DNA of 64,000 bases from an uncultured Desulfovibrio sp. (GCF_902477725.1 NZ_CABSIF010000006.1:1-64000); one strand, 5' to 3'. Counted from the stretch's first letter, positions 51,107 through 60,585 are shown. Notes: a model not told the origin generated them from the sequence alone. A program made the numbers and translations.

Positions 51107-53149
51107 ATGTTTTCACGCAGTATCAGGACTGCCATGTTGCTGGTCATCAGCATTGTGGTACTGGCGGTGCAGTCGGCTCTGGTTGTTGTCGTAACGCGCA
51201 TGGGGGATGAGGCGAACCTTAAGGCGAGCACTCACGAAATGGATCTCACCGCGGACACGGTAAGCAAATCCCTGGGCGATTTTGGAACACAGCTCAGCAT
51301 GTTCATAAACGGAGTTTCCAAACCGCCGCGACTGCGTGAATTTCTGCTTACGGGCGAAGACAAAAAAGGCGCGGAAGTTTTTCTTGCCGCCATGTCGCAA
51401 GCCGCGCCCGAAATAAATACGCTCTATCTGTTTGATGCCTCGGGCAAGCAGGTTATTCTGTGTGCTCAGGGCAAACTGGGCAAGGTTAACGATCTGGCGG
51501 AGCGCGAGTACATAAAGACCGCACTGGCTGGCAAGGCGGGTTACAGTTCTGCCCCGCTCAGGAGCATTGCCACGGGCAAGCTCATAGTCAGCGTCACTAC
51601 GCCCATTTTTGACGACAAAGGAAAAGTGGTTGGAGGTGTTGGCATGTCCTACGACATAGACACCCTGACCAAAAACCTCAAGGGCATAACCATAGGTAAA
51701 ACTGGCCGTGTCATTGTGGTTTCGCCCGAGGGCGTTGTGATCAGCCATGTGGACAGCGAGCTTATTCTCAAGGATATGGCCGGGGAACCGGGCGTCAGTG
51801 AAATGGTCAAGGCTGATTCCGGCAATGGCGTGGAATTTATGCGTAACGGCGAGAAACGCATGCTGGCGTGGGATGTGGCCCCCAACTGGAACTGGCGCGT
51901 GGGCGTGACAGTGAGCCGTGATGAAATAGAGGCCCCTGCCCATGAGCAGCGTAACGTTATGCTGGTGGTGGGCTTTATCACTATTCTGTCTCTGGTGGGC
52001 ATTTGTCTGTTTGCGCTGGACAAGGTGGTTGTGCGCCCCTTGCGGCAGTTGCAGGCTTTTGCTTCAGACGTTGCGGACGGCAATCTTGAGTCCTCCCTGA
52101 CGATCAACCTGCGCAATGAAATTGGTCATCTGGCTGACAGCCTGCGCAGCATGGTAGGCAGTCTCAAGGCCAAGATCGCCGAGGCTGATGAAAAAAGCCG
52201 TCTGGCGCAGGAAGAATCGGAACGCGCCGCCAGTGCAACAAAAGAAGCTGAAGCCGCCCGCATGGCTGCCGAACAGGCCAAGGCCGATGGCATGCTGCAT
52301 GCCGCCACCGAGCTTGAAGGCGTTGTGGAGGCCGTAACAACGGCTTCGGAAGAACTCTCTGCCCAGGTGGAACAGGCCAGTCGCGGCGCTGAAAGCCAGA
52401 CCGCGCGTGTGGGCGAGACAGCCACGGCCATGGAAGAAATGAACGCCACCGTGCTTGAAGTGGCGCGCAATGCCGGGCAGGCGGCTGAATCTGCCAAAAC
52501 CGCCAAGAACAAGGCTGAAAGCGGCGCAGATGTAGTGGCCCGTGTGGTAAAGGATATCAGCCGCATCCAGACCAGCGCAGTGGAACTGAAAACGGAAATG
52601 ACCTCGCTCGGCAAGCAGGCCGAGAGCACGGGGCAGATCCTGGGCGTTATTTCGGATATTGCCGACCAGACCAATCTGCTGGCGCTCAATGCGGCCATTG
52701 AAGCGGCGCGCGCTGGCGAAGCCGGGCGTGGATTTGCCGTGGTAGCCGATGAGGTGCGCAAACTTGCGGAAAAGACCATGACCGCCACCAAGGAAGTGGG
52801 CGACGCCATCCGCGATATCCAGAATGGCACCCGTAAAAACGTGGGCAATGTGGAACAGGTTGTAGGCATGATTGACACCGCCACCACGCTTGCGAGCACC
52901 TCGGGCGAAGCCTTGAACGAAATCGTGGAACTGGTGGACGCCACGGCCCAGCAGGTGCAGTCCATCGCCACAGCTGCGGAAGAACAATCCTCCACCAGCG
53001 AAGAGATCAACCGCTCCATTGAAGACGTGAACCGTATCTCGCTCGAAACCAGCTCCGCCATGCAGCATTCTGCCGGGGCGGTTTCCGACATGGCCCAGCA
53101 GGCCCAGGTCTTGCGCGGGCTTATCAGCAGTATGAAATCCGGAAACTAG
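51107..53149 (+). CDS. Methyl-accepting chemotaxis protein, dCache type (tandem copy 1)
   Basis: This 680-residue chemoreceptor has TM1 (about 9-30), a periplasmic double Cache domain (about 35-280, with AEREYIKTALAGKAGYSSAPLRS and TPIFDDKGKVVGGVGMSYDIDTL), TM2 (about 287-308), HAMP (about 309-362), a heptad-rich linker and a signalling domain with tip DQTNLLALNAAIEAARAGEAGRG. The C-terminus lacks a CheR-binding pentapeptide. AAAGGATG precedes the ATG. The last 345 residues are nearly identical to the next gene, while the sensor half is only moderately similar, so the two feed different ligands into the same output. Confidence 0.94.
   Translation: MFSRSIRTAMLLVISIVVLAVQSALVVVVTRMGDEANLKASTHEMDLTADTVSKSLGDFGTQLSMFINGVSKPPRLREFLLTGEDKKGAEVFLAAMSQAAPEINTLYLFDASGKQVILCAQGKLGKVNDLAEREYIKTALAGKAGYSSAPLRSIATGKLIVSVTTPIFDDKGKVVGGVGMSYDIDTLTKNLKGITIGKTGRVIVVSPEGVVISHVDSELILKDMAGEPGVSEMVKADSGNGVEFMRNGEKRMLAWDVAPNWNWRVGVTVSRDEIEAPAHEQRNVMLVVGFITILSLVGICLFALDKVVVRPLRQLQAFASDVADGNLESSLTINLRNEIGHLADSLRSMVGSLKAKIAEADEKSRLAQEESERAASATKEAEAARMAAEQAKADGMLHAATELEGVVEAVTTASEELSAQVEQASRGAESQTARVGETATAMEEMNATVLEVARNAGQAAESAKTAKNKAESGADVVARVVKDISRIQTSAVELKTEMTSLGKQAESTGQILGVISDIADQTNLLALNAAIEAARAGEAGRGFAVVADEVRKLAEKTMTATKEVGDAIRDIQNGTRKNVGNVEQVVGMIDTATTLASTSGEALNEIVELVDATAQQVQSIATAAEEQSSTSEEINRSIEDVNRISLETSSAMQHSAGAVSDMAQQAQVLRGLISSMKSGN
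52114..53146 (+). repeat. Duplicated signalling-domain DNA, copy 1
   Basis: This matches 54558-55590 at a constant offset of 2444 bases with no indels. Within it, 52250-52485 is identical base for base to 54694-54929 (236 bp), including third codon positions; outside that patch synonymous differences appear. Confidence 0.9.
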
Positions 53150-53238
53150 CCAGTGATGGTGGAAAACAGCGGCAGGTATGCCCGCCAGGCTGAACTTGTT
53201 GCTGAAGTATTTTAAAATCAAGCTTGACGTCTGACTGC

Positions 53239-53271
53239 AAGCGGCTCCTGCTCACGTGGGGGCCGCTTTTT
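53239..53271 (+). terminator. Terminator after chemoreceptor copy 1
   Basis: AAGCGGC (53239-53245) and GCCGCTT (53262-53268) form a stem followed by TTTT, 90 bases after the stop codon. Confidence 0.75.
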
Positions 53272-53550
53272 TCATTCTCGTTTTGTCGCTGCCACAAGGC
53301 GCACGTGCAGGTATTACTGTTAATTATTTTAATATCAGTGTTAATAAATGCAGACATATGTGAACGTGACGTGAAGGAATCAAGATTCAGATAACAATGA
53401 ATTATCAGTTATTTCAGGTGATAATCGTAAAATTAAATATCTTGATATATTGGAACATATATTGCAGATGCCTTCCATTTGAGGTTTTAGCAAGATCGCA
53501 GTGGACAGTCTGAATTGAAATGATCTGTTTTGCAGTGAGGAGGCTAGTTT
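53272..53550 (+). promoter_or_regulatory. AT-rich regulatory region of chemoreceptor copy 2 with a sigma-54 promoter
   Basis: At 53451-53466 the sequence TGGAACATATATTGCA has GG and GC exactly 10 bases apart, one mismatch to TGGCAC-N5-TTGCW. The predicted start is near 53477, 74 bases before the ATG. The stretch upstream (53310-53450) is AT-rich with several short GATAA and TTATC elements, which could be activator or nucleoid-protein sites. No gene is seen. Confidence 0.6.
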
Positions 53551-55593
53551 ATGTCGGTACGCAGCATCAGAATGGCAATGATGCTTCTTGTGGGCGGGGT
53601 GGTTTTTGTGGTGCAGTCAGCCCTGATTGTCGTGGTTGCCCGCTACAGCTATGAGGCCAGCCTGACGTCAAGCGTAGATCAGATGCGCCTTCTGGCTGGC
53701 ACCATTGCCAAGTCGCTGGGCGACTTTGGCGAGCAGCAGCAGATGGTGCTGCACGGAGCCGTACTGCAACCTGCCCTCAAGGAATATTTGCGTAACCGGC
53801 ACGATAATGGCGAAGCCGCAGGTTTTCTCTCGGCCATGTCGCGCTCGGCAGACGAAGTAAACTCCTTCTTTCTGTTTGATACGGAAGGCACCCAACTGAT
53901 CAACCGTGTTCACGGCAAGGAAGGCAGCCTCAAAAATTTTGCCCACCGCGAGTATATTCGCCAGACGTTCAATGGCAAGCCAGGCCTGAGCGACACTCCG
54001 TCAAAAAGCGCGATCACGGGCAAGCCCATTGTGGGCGTTGCCGATGCCATAGTGGACGAGAACGGCAAGGTCATTGGCGGCGTGGGCATGGCCTATGCCA
54101 TTGACGGCCTGATGGAAAACTACATTAACGACATCCATCTGGGCAAAACGGGCTATCCGTTTATTGTTGCGCCCACGGGCGTCATGGTCGGGCACCCTGA
54201 CAGCGAGCGCGTACTCAAGGATGTTTCCAAGGAAGCAGGCATTGCCAAGATTCTTGCCACGCCGTCGGGCGTGGAACCTTTCACCAGTGGCGGCATGGAA
54301 AAAATGCTGGCGTGGGCGCCGGTTCCGGGCTGGAACTGGAAGGTTGTCATCACCATGGATCGCGCGGAGATTGAGGCCTCGGCCAACAGCCAGCGCAACA
54401 TCATGGTTTGCGCTGGCTTTGCCGCAATCCTGCTGCTTGTGGGCATTACCCTGCTGGCCCTTGAAAAGATCATCGTCAAACCCCTGCAAGAGCTGGAATC
54501 CTATGCCCGGTCGGTGGCGGCGGGCGAGCTTGACCGCAGCCTGACCCTTGTGCGGCGTAATGAGATTGGTCATCTGGCAGACAGCCTGCGCAGCATGGTG
54601 GGCAGCCTTAAAGACAAAATAGCCGAAGCAGACGGAAAAAGCCTTCTGGCGCAGGAAGAATCAGAACGCGCAGCCAGCGCAACAAAGGAAGCCGAAGCCG
54701 CCCGCATGGCTGCCGAACAGGCCAAGGCCGATGGCATGCTGCATGCCGCCACCGAGCTTGAAGGCGTTGTGGAGGCCGTAACAACGGCTTCGGAAGAACT
54801 CTCTGCCCAGGTGGAACAGGCCAGTCGCGGCGCTGAAAGCCAGACCGCGCGTGTGGGCGAGACAGCCACGGCCATGGAAGAAATGAACGCCACCGTGCTT
54901 GAAGTGGCGCGCAATGCCGGGCAGGCGGCGGAATCCGCCAAGGCCGCCAAGAGCAAGGCTGAAAGCGGCGCGGATGTAGTGGCCAGCGTGATAAAGGATA
55001 TCAGCCGCATCCAGACCAGCGCCGTGGAGTTGAAATCGGAAATGACCACGCTCGGCAAGCAGGCCGAGAGTACGGGGCAGATTTTGGGTGTTATTTCGGA
55101 CATTGCAGACCAAACCAACCTGCTGGCGCTCAATGCCGCCATAGAAGCGGCGCGCGCAGGCGAGGCCGGGAGAGGGTTTGCCGTGGTAGCCGATGAGGTG
55201 CGCAAACTGGCGGAAAAGACCATGACCGCCACCAAGGAAGTGGGCGACGCCATCCGCGATATCCAGAACGGCACCCGCAAAAACGTGGGCAACGTGGAGC
55301 AGGTAGTGGGTATGATTGATACCGCCACCACGCTTGCGGGCACTTCCGGCGAGGCCCTGCATGAAATTGTGAATCTGGTGGATGCTACGGCCCAGCAGGT
55401 GCAATCCATCGCCACCGCCGCGGAAGAACAGTCTTCGACCAGCGAGGAGATCAACCGCTCCATTGAAGACGTGAACCGTATTTCGCTAGAAACCAGCTCC
55501 GCCATGCAGCATTCTGCCGGGGCGGTTTCAGACATGGCCCAGCAGGCCCAGGTGCTGCGCGGGCTTATCAGCAGTATGAAATCCGGGCATTAG
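53551..55593 (+). CDS. Methyl-accepting chemotaxis protein, dCache type (tandem copy 2)
   Basis: This receptor has 680 residues, exactly the length of the preceding receptor, with the same domain order. Its dCache sensor (about 35-280) differs at most positions, with HREYIRQTFNGKPGLSDTPSKSA and VGVADAIVDENGKVIGGVGMAYAIDGL, while the HAMP-distal signalling part is nearly identical to copy 1. GAGGAGG precedes the ATG. It has its own sigma-54 promoter match and terminator, so each copy is a separate unit. The ligand is unknown; small organic acids are common for this sensor type. Confidence 0.94.
   Translation: MSVRSIRMAMMLLVGGVVFVVQSALIVVVARYSYEASLTSSVDQMRLLAGTIAKSLGDFGEQQQMVLHGAVLQPALKEYLRNRHDNGEAAGFLSAMSRSADEVNSFFLFDTEGTQLINRVHGKEGSLKNFAHREYIRQTFNGKPGLSDTPSKSAITGKPIVGVADAIVDENGKVIGGVGMAYAIDGLMENYINDIHLGKTGYPFIVAPTGVMVGHPDSERVLKDVSKEAGIAKILATPSGVEPFTSGGMEKMLAWAPVPGWNWKVVITMDRAEIEASANSQRNIMVCAGFAAILLLVGITLLALEKIIVKPLQELESYARSVAAGELDRSLTLVRRNEIGHLADSLRSMVGSLKDKIAEADGKSLLAQEESERAASATKEAEAARMAAEQAKADGMLHAATELEGVVEAVTTASEELSAQVEQASRGAESQTARVGETATAMEEMNATVLEVARNAGQAAESAKAAKSKAESGADVVASVIKDISRIQTSAVELKSEMTTLGKQAESTGQILGVISDIADQTNLLALNAAIEAARAGEAGRGFAVVADEVRKLAEKTMTATKEVGDAIRDIQNGTRKNVGNVEQVVGMIDTATTLAGTSGEALHEIVNLVDATAQQVQSIATAAEEQSSTSEEINRSIEDVNRISLETSSAMQHSAGAVSDMAQQAQVLRGLISSMKSGH
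54558..55590 (+). repeat. Duplicated signalling-domain DNA, copy 2
   Basis: This is the partner of 52114-53146. The identical 236-bp patch is 54694-54929. It lies in direct orientation, so recombination between copies would produce one hybrid receptor and delete about 2.4 kb. Confidence 0.9.
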
Positions 55594-55619
55594 CCGCCCG
55601 GCTGTAAGTACCAATATGG

Positions 55620-55649
55620 GGGGCCTTGCCGCATGGCAGGGCCCCTTTT
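55620..55649 (+). terminator. Terminator after chemoreceptor copy 2
   Basis: GGGGCC-TTGCC pairs with GGCAG-GGCCCC and is followed by TTTT, 27 bases after the stop codon. Confidence 0.85.
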
Positions 55650-55751
55650 CATATGGTTTTTCCGGGTCAGCTTTTTGGGCTGCCCACAGAGGCTTGCAAA
55701 AGAACAGAGCATCAGTAGTGTGGAAAAAACACCAGCAAACCCGGAGGCTCC

Positions 55752-56945
55752 ATGCGGCAGACTACGATCATTGCTCTTTTGTTCATGCTGCTGGCGGTGA
55801 CTGCCAGTGCGGCAGATTACAAGGACGTAGCCTCCGGCGTGCGCTATACGCACATCGGCGACTACAGCGTTGAACGGCTGAACAAAATTCTTACGTCAGA
55901 AGTGGCGACCTTCAGCAATTTCAAGATGCAGTACCCGCAAGCCGCCAATGGCGTGAGCCTGTACAAGGTGCTGTATACAACCATGATTCCGGAACAGGGC
56001 AATCGGCCCACGCTGGCTTCCGGCCTTGTGGCAGTGCCGCAAACCGCCCCAAAAAAGTTGCCTGTGGTTTCGTACCAGCACGGCACGGTATTTACTCGCA
56101 CGGCGGTGCCTTCCCACCCTGAGGAATCGGACGAAACACGCATTGTGACCGCGCGGCTGGCGGGGAACGGCTATGTGGTGATAGGCGCGGACTACATCGG
56201 CAAGGGTGATTCCACAGAGCCGGACAGCTACATGGTGCGCGAGTCAACAGTGCAGGCCTGCATGGATATGCTTTTTGCCGCCCGAGCGGTGCTTGCTGAT
56301 CTGGGTATTGAAGAGGATGGCCTCTATCTTAGTGGCTGGTCGCAGGGCAGCTGGAGCACCCAGCAGTTCCGCCATCGGCTCGAATCCCTGAACATGCCCG
56401 TCAAGGCGGCGGCAACGGCAGCCGATCTGTACCTGCTGCTGACCCGCTGGATAAACAATCCCTCATCGCTTGACGCCACGTGGCTCGCGGGCAGCGTTAT
56501 TCTGTTTACCTATTCCTACGCCTACTATTACGACATGCCCGGCCTGCCCCAGACCATCATCAAGCCAGAGTATCAGGCTGTTTGCCGTGATTTTTACGAG
56601 AACAAGATCGGTTGGGAAGAGTTGCAACCGCAGATACCCGCCAAGATTGCCGACCTGGTGCAAGAGGAAGTTATGGCGCAATCCTCGGCGGGTATGGATA
56701 CCTTTTTTCGCAGATTGCGCGACAATCAGGCCTTCATGTGGCGCTCGGCAACGCCTTGCCGCTACTATTACGGCAAGGTGGATGAAGTCATGCCGCCCTA
56801 TGTGTCCACCCTTGCCGTGGGCTACACCATCACCGCAGGGGGAGCCAGGGCTGAAGCCGTGTATGCTGGCGACACCGCCGACCACCGCGGTGGGTTTTTG
56901 TATGGAGTGGGGGATCAGAAGGATTTTTTTGACAGCAAACGCTAA
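55752..56945 (+). CDS. Secreted alpha/beta hydrolase (lipase/esterase-like)
   Basis: This 397-residue protein has a signal peptide (about 1-20, ending TASA). The nucleophile elbow reads G-W-Ser197-Q-G (GWSQGS). An oxyanion-type stretch SYQHGT (107-112) and a late GDTADHRGG with the probable catalytic Asp and His follow. The pattern resembles fungal/bacterial secretory lipase (LIP-like) and prolyl-oligopeptidase-like hydrolases with a helical lid between (about 215-330). It acts in the periplasm or outside the cell; its ester or peptide substrate is unknown. CGGAGG precedes the ATG. Confidence 0.82.
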   Translation: MRQTTIIALLFMLLAVTASAADYKDVASGVRYTHIGDYSVERLNKILTSEVATFSNFKMQYPQAANGVSLYKVLYTTMIPEQGNRPTLASGLVAVPQTAPKKLPVVSYQHGTVFTRTAVPSHPEESDETRIVTARLAGNGYVVIGADYIGKGDSTEPDSYMVRESTVQACMDMLFAARAVLADLGIEEDGLYLSGWSQGSWSTQQFRHRLESLNMPVKAAATAADLYLLLTRWINNPSSLDATWLAGSVILFTYSYAYYYDMPGLPQTIIKPEYQAVCRDFYENKIGWEELQPQIPAKIADLVQEEVMAQSSAGMDTFFRRLRDNQAFMWRSATPCRYYYGKVDEVMPPYVSTLAVGYTITAGGARAEAVYAGDTADHRGGFLYGVGDQKDFFDSKR

Positions 56946-57042
56946 ACAGCTCTTTTGCCCGCTGGCTGCATCAGAAAGCTTTGCCTGAGAGCAAAGGACA
57001 ATGCAAAAATCAGATAGTTCCGGCTTCTTTTCGTGCTGCGGC

Positions 57043-57067
57043 CAGGAGGTTGGAAACCAGCCTCCTG
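57043..57067. terminator. Hairpin between convergent hydrolase and mgtA genes
   Basis: CAGGAGG (57043-57049) and CCTCCTG (57061-57067) with an inner TTGG/CCAG form a strong stem directly after the mgtA stop. A smaller hairpin, CTTTGC/GCAAAG, lies at 56979-56996 on the hydrolase side. T-tracts are weak. Confidence 0.5.
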
Positions 57068-57080
57068 ACCGCAGTTCTTG

Positions 57081-59837
57081 TTATAACCATGTGTTGTAGC
57101 GGCGCATAAAGGCTCCCTTTACCAGCGTGGCCAGGGTCAGATAACCCGCAAGCACCGCAGCCAGCCAGGGAAAGTAGCTGGCGGGCAACGCGCCCATGTC
57201 CAGCCCCTGACCCAGAGCGGTGAAGGGAATGGCTGTGCCCACAGCAACGCCAAGGCCCGTGAGCAGGGTCACCTGCCATGCGGCGCGGCTGTGCAGCAGG
57301 GGAATGCCCGGGGTGCGCAGCATGTGAATGACCATGGTCTGCGTCCACAGCGATTCCACAAACCAGCCCGCCTGAAACAGGGCGGCAAAGCTCGCCTGAT
57401 CGGTACTGCTCATGGCTTGCCAGCCGCCTGCGGGCATGGGCACCACGGCAGGGCAGATCACCCAGAACAGCAGGGCGTAGGTTGTGAGGTCAAAGACCGA
57501 GCTGGTAGGCCCGAGCCAGAACATAAACCTGCGGATGCTGTCCGTGTCCCAGTTGCGGGGCTTGCGCAAAAAGTCCTCGTCCACATTGTCCCAGGGCATG
57601 GCCGTGCAGGAGACATCGTAGAGCAGGTTGAGCACCAGAATCTGCAGGGGCGTCATGGGCAAGAACGGCAGAAACACGCTGGCCGCCAGCACGGAGAACA
57701 TGTTGCCGAAGTTGGAACTGACCGTAATCTTGATGTATTTGATTATATTTGCATAGGTGCGGCGGCCTTCCATCACCCCGGCCTCAAGTACGGTGAGGTC
57801 TTTTTCCAGCAGGATGACGCCTGCGGATTCCCGCGCCACGTCCACGGCGGAATCTACGGAAATACCCACATCGGCATTCTTCATGGCAGGGGCATCGTTG
57901 ATGCCGTCGCCCATAAAGCCCACCACATGGCCGTTGCCGCGCAGGCAGGTCACAATGCGGGCCTTCTGGCGAGGGCTGAGCTTGGCGAAAATGTCGGCCT
58001 GTTCAACGGCGATTTTCAGGGCCTCGTCGTCCATCTCTTCAATTTCTGCGCCCAGCAGGATGTTTTTCCCCGGCAGCCCCACCTGACGGCATACGCTACG
58101 GGTAACGGCATCGTTGTCGCCTGTCAGCACTTTTACGCGCACGCCGTGTTCGTTGAGCGCGGCCAGAGCCTTTGATGCGGAATCCTTGGGCGGATCAAGA
58201 AAGGCCAGATAGCCCAGCAACACCATATCTTTTTCGTCCGCCACAGAGAAAACGCCGCCCGGTGCGGACATGGTTTTGTGCGCCACGCCCACCACGCGCA
58301 TGCCGTCGTTGTTGTAACGGCGCACGCGCTCCAGTATTTCCGCCTGGAGTTCAGACGTGAGCGGTTCGACCTGCCCGTGATATTCGGCATAGGCGCATAC
58401 GGTGAGCATTTCTTCTAGCGCGCCCTTGGTGATGATCTGGGTTTTGCCCGTGGTGTCGGCCACCACAACGCTCATACGGCGGCGGCTGAAATCAAAGGGC
58501 ATTTCGTCCACAAGGCTGTATTCCTTGCGTAGGGGCTGCATGCTCAGTTCATCGGCGTGGTTGACGATGGCGGCGTCCAGCAGGTTTTTGAGGCCGGTCT
58601 GGAACCAGCTGTTCAAAAAGGCGTGGCGCAGCACTCGGGCGTCTTCCGTGCCATGAATGTCGAGCGAATACTCAAGCACAATCCTGTCTTGCGTGAGGGT
58701 ACCCGTCTTGTCGGTACACAGCACATCCATGGCCCCAAGGTTCTGGATGGCGTTGAGGCGGCGGGCAATAACCTTTTTGCGGGCCATAAACACGGCCCCG
58801 CGCACCAGATTGGCGGATACCACGGTGGGCAGCATCTCGGGCGTAAGACCCACGGCGACGGAAAGGGCAAACAATGCGGCTTCCACCCAGTCGCCCTTGG
58901 TGAAGCCGTTGATAAAAAGCACCACCGGGGCCATGCAGATCATGAACCGCAAAAGCAGCCAGGAAACGGAGTTCACGCCTTTGTCAAAGCTGGTGGGTGT
59001 AGTGGTTGCAGCAATCTGGCGCGCCAGAGAGCCGAAAAGCGACGCTCCGCCCACAGCCAGCACAAGGCCGTAGGCCGCGCCGCTGACAACGTTGCTGCCC
59101 ATGAAGGCCAGATTGTCGCAATCAAGGGGCGAGGCGGCGGCAGTGTCGGCGGGCAGGGCATGGGGGAACTTTTCCACCGGTTCGCTCTCGCCAGTGAGGG
59201 AAGACTGACTGACAAAAAGATCCTTTGCCCGCAGGATCCGCATGTCGGCGGGGATCATGTCGCCTGCGGCCAGGCGCACCACATCGCCCACCACCAGCGA
59301 ATTGATGGGCAGTTCCTTGCCTTCGCCCTCGCGCACCACTTCAATGGTGGTTTTGACCAGCGATTCAAGACGGGCCACGGCATTGCCGGAGCGGGCCTCC
59401 TGCACGAAATGGAGCACGCCGCTGATGCAGACCATGACCATCACGATAATAACGGCGGTGAGGTCTTTTTCTCCGGCGGTTACAAGCAGATAGTCGGTAA
59501 AGAAAGAAATGCAGGCCAGCAGCAGGAGCACAACGCTGAAGGGATTGATAAACGAGGTGAACAGGCGTTTGGGCAGGCTGTCCCTGCCCTTGGCGGCAAG
59601 GATATTGGCACCGTACTGATGGCGCATCTCATGCACCTGATGGCGGGAAAGGCCATCGGGTGAGGAGTTAAACGTCTGCAATGCTTCGTCCGGCTCAACG
59701 CGCGCGGCATCAAGCAGGCGGGTTGTAGCCTGACGGACCAGTTCAGTACTGACGGTATGTGCGGCGGGGCCTTTGCGGCCAAAAAAACGGGCAAACGGCA
59801 CAACAAGGCCGTGCGGCAAAAAAGAGCGCAGAACCAT
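57081..59837 (-). CDS. mgtA: Mg2+-importing P-type ATPase MgtA
   Basis: This 918-residue P3B-type ATPase has an N-terminal cytoplasmic part, ten membrane segments, the TGES loop, the phosphorylation motif DKTGTLTQD and the hinge GDGINDAPAMKNADVGISVD. Residues LYDVSCTAMPWDNVD in the sixth helix region match MgtA/MgtB rather than Ca2+ pumps. It imports Mg2+ under limitation. AGGAGG lies 6 bases before ATG 59837. A candidate leader peptide gene lies 47 bases upstream, as in the enterobacterial mgtL/mgtA arrangement. Confidence 0.94.
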   Translation of the reverse strand: MVLRSFLPHGLVVPFARFFGRKGPAAHTVSTELVRQATTRLLDAARVEPDEALQTFNSSPDGLSRHQVHEMRHQYGANILAAKGRDSLPKRLFTSFINPFSVVLLLLACISFFTDYLLVTAGEKDLTAVIIVMVMVCISGVLHFVQEARSGNAVARLESLVKTTIEVVREGEGKELPINSLVVGDVVRLAAGDMIPADMRILRAKDLFVSQSSLTGESEPVEKFPHALPADTAAASPLDCDNLAFMGSNVVSGAAYGLVLAVGGASLFGSLARQIAATTTPTSFDKGVNSVSWLLLRFMICMAPVVLFINGFTKGDWVEAALFALSVAVGLTPEMLPTVVSANLVRGAVFMARKKVIARRLNAIQNLGAMDVLCTDKTGTLTQDRIVLEYSLDIHGTEDARVLRHAFLNSWFQTGLKNLLDAAIVNHADELSMQPLRKEYSLVDEMPFDFSRRRMSVVVADTTGKTQIITKGALEEMLTVCAYAEYHGQVEPLTSELQAEILERVRRYNNDGMRVVGVAHKTMSAPGGVFSVADEKDMVLLGYLAFLDPPKDSASKALAALNEHGVRVKVLTGDNDAVTRSVCRQVGLPGKNILLGAEIEEMDDEALKIAVEQADIFAKLSPRQKARIVTCLRGNGHVVGFMGDGINDAPAMKNADVGISVDSAVDVARESAGVILLEKDLTVLEAGVMEGRRTYANIIKYIKITVSSNFGNMFSVLAASVFLPFLPMTPLQILVLNLLYDVSCTAMPWDNVDEDFLRKPRNWDTDSIRRFMFWLGPTSSVFDLTTYALLFWVICPAVVPMPAGGWQAMSSTDQASFAALFQAGWFVESLWTQTMVIHMLRTPGIPLLHSRAAWQVTLLTGLGVAVGTAIPFTALGQGLDMGALPASYFPWLAAVLAGYLTLATLVKGAFMRRYNTWL

Positions 59838-59884
59838 AAAATCCTCCTGGGAGCACGCGCAACGCGTTACCCGCAGGAAGATTT

Positions 59885-59974
59885 TCAGCTACGGGAACGG
59901 AATGGCGTGGAAAGAGTGGTGCGACGTAAACTGTCAGGTTCCGAAGGGGAACTGTGGCAACTGTCGGACGGCAT
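59885..59974 (-). CDS. Candidate mgtA leader peptide (mgtL-like)
   Basis: This is a 29-codon frame with a good AAGGAG site 8-13 bases before the ATG. The peptide is MPSDSCHSSPSEPDSLRRT and ends FRSRS; it contains the acidic/Pro segment SEPDS followed by RR, which recalls the EPDP...RRR arrangement of enterobacterial MgtL, where a ribosome destabilised at low Mg2+ controls mgtA. Its Shine-Dalgarno site lies inside a small hairpin (GGAAG-GAG-CTTCC). The peptide is not otherwise similar to MgtL, so this may be chance. Confidence 0.4.
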   Translation of the reverse strand: MPSDSCHSSPSEPDSLRRTTLSTPFRSRS

Positions 59975-60111
59975 GTAGGAAGCTCCTTCCATAGGGTTGA
60001 GGGTGACCGCCTGCCAGAGGGCAGACACATAAAAAGAGTATGGCCGCAACGGGCCATCCGCGCGGAACCTATTCGCTCCGGACATTATTGTCAAAGGGGG
60101 AAAACGGAAGC

Positions 60112-60585
60112 CTATTCTGCCGTGTCGGCGCTAAATCCATGTTTTCTGCGGTTGGGCTCGGCGGAATGTGTCATTTCGTCAAGAAAGTCATGCAAAAAAC
60201 ATATGGCGTCTACTGAAACGGATTCGCACAGATGTGGCGGGTCATTGGGGTGGATGCCGCCGGGCCGCAAATCCTTACAGGAGAGGCTGCCGAAACGGTC
60301 AATAAACTGGGCTGCAAACTGTGCGCACAGATCAACGATTTCGGATTCTTCCTTGCCCAGCTCCGCGCCGCGCAGGCCGATAAGCAGCAAGCCGCCCTCC
60401 ACAAGCCCGCACTGTCCGCCTGTGCCGCCAGCTCCGTGGCAACCTACGGTGGCAGTGTAAATCTGCGGGTGCAGCGGTTCCTGGAGTGTGTTTTCCAGAC
60501 AACGCAGGGTCGTGCGGGCGCAATTGAGATCTCTGTCCCAATAATAGTGGCGCACCAGGGCGGCCACTCTGTCATGCGTACTCAT
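60112..60585 (-). CDS. C_GCAxxG_C_C family redox protein
   Basis: This 157-residue protein carries the family cysteine pattern. NCARTTL is near the N-terminus, then GCHGAGGTGGQCGLVEGGLLLIGL (about 48-71), LC, SCKDL, HLCES and a terminal CFLHDF. Such small cysteine-rich proteins are probably redox or metal-binding; none is well characterised. The ATG at 60585 with AGAGG upstream is coupled by ATGA overlap to the end of the surface-carbohydrate gene. It may be last in an operon with mtnA. Confidence 0.82.
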   Translation of the reverse strand: MSTHDRVAALVRHYYWDRDLNCARTTLRCLENTLQEPLHPQIYTATVGCHGAGGTGGQCGLVEGGLLLIGLRGAELGKEESEIVDLCAQFAAQFIDRFGSLSCKDLRPGGIHPNDPPHLCESVSVDAICFLHDFLDEMTHSAEPNRRKHGFSADTAE

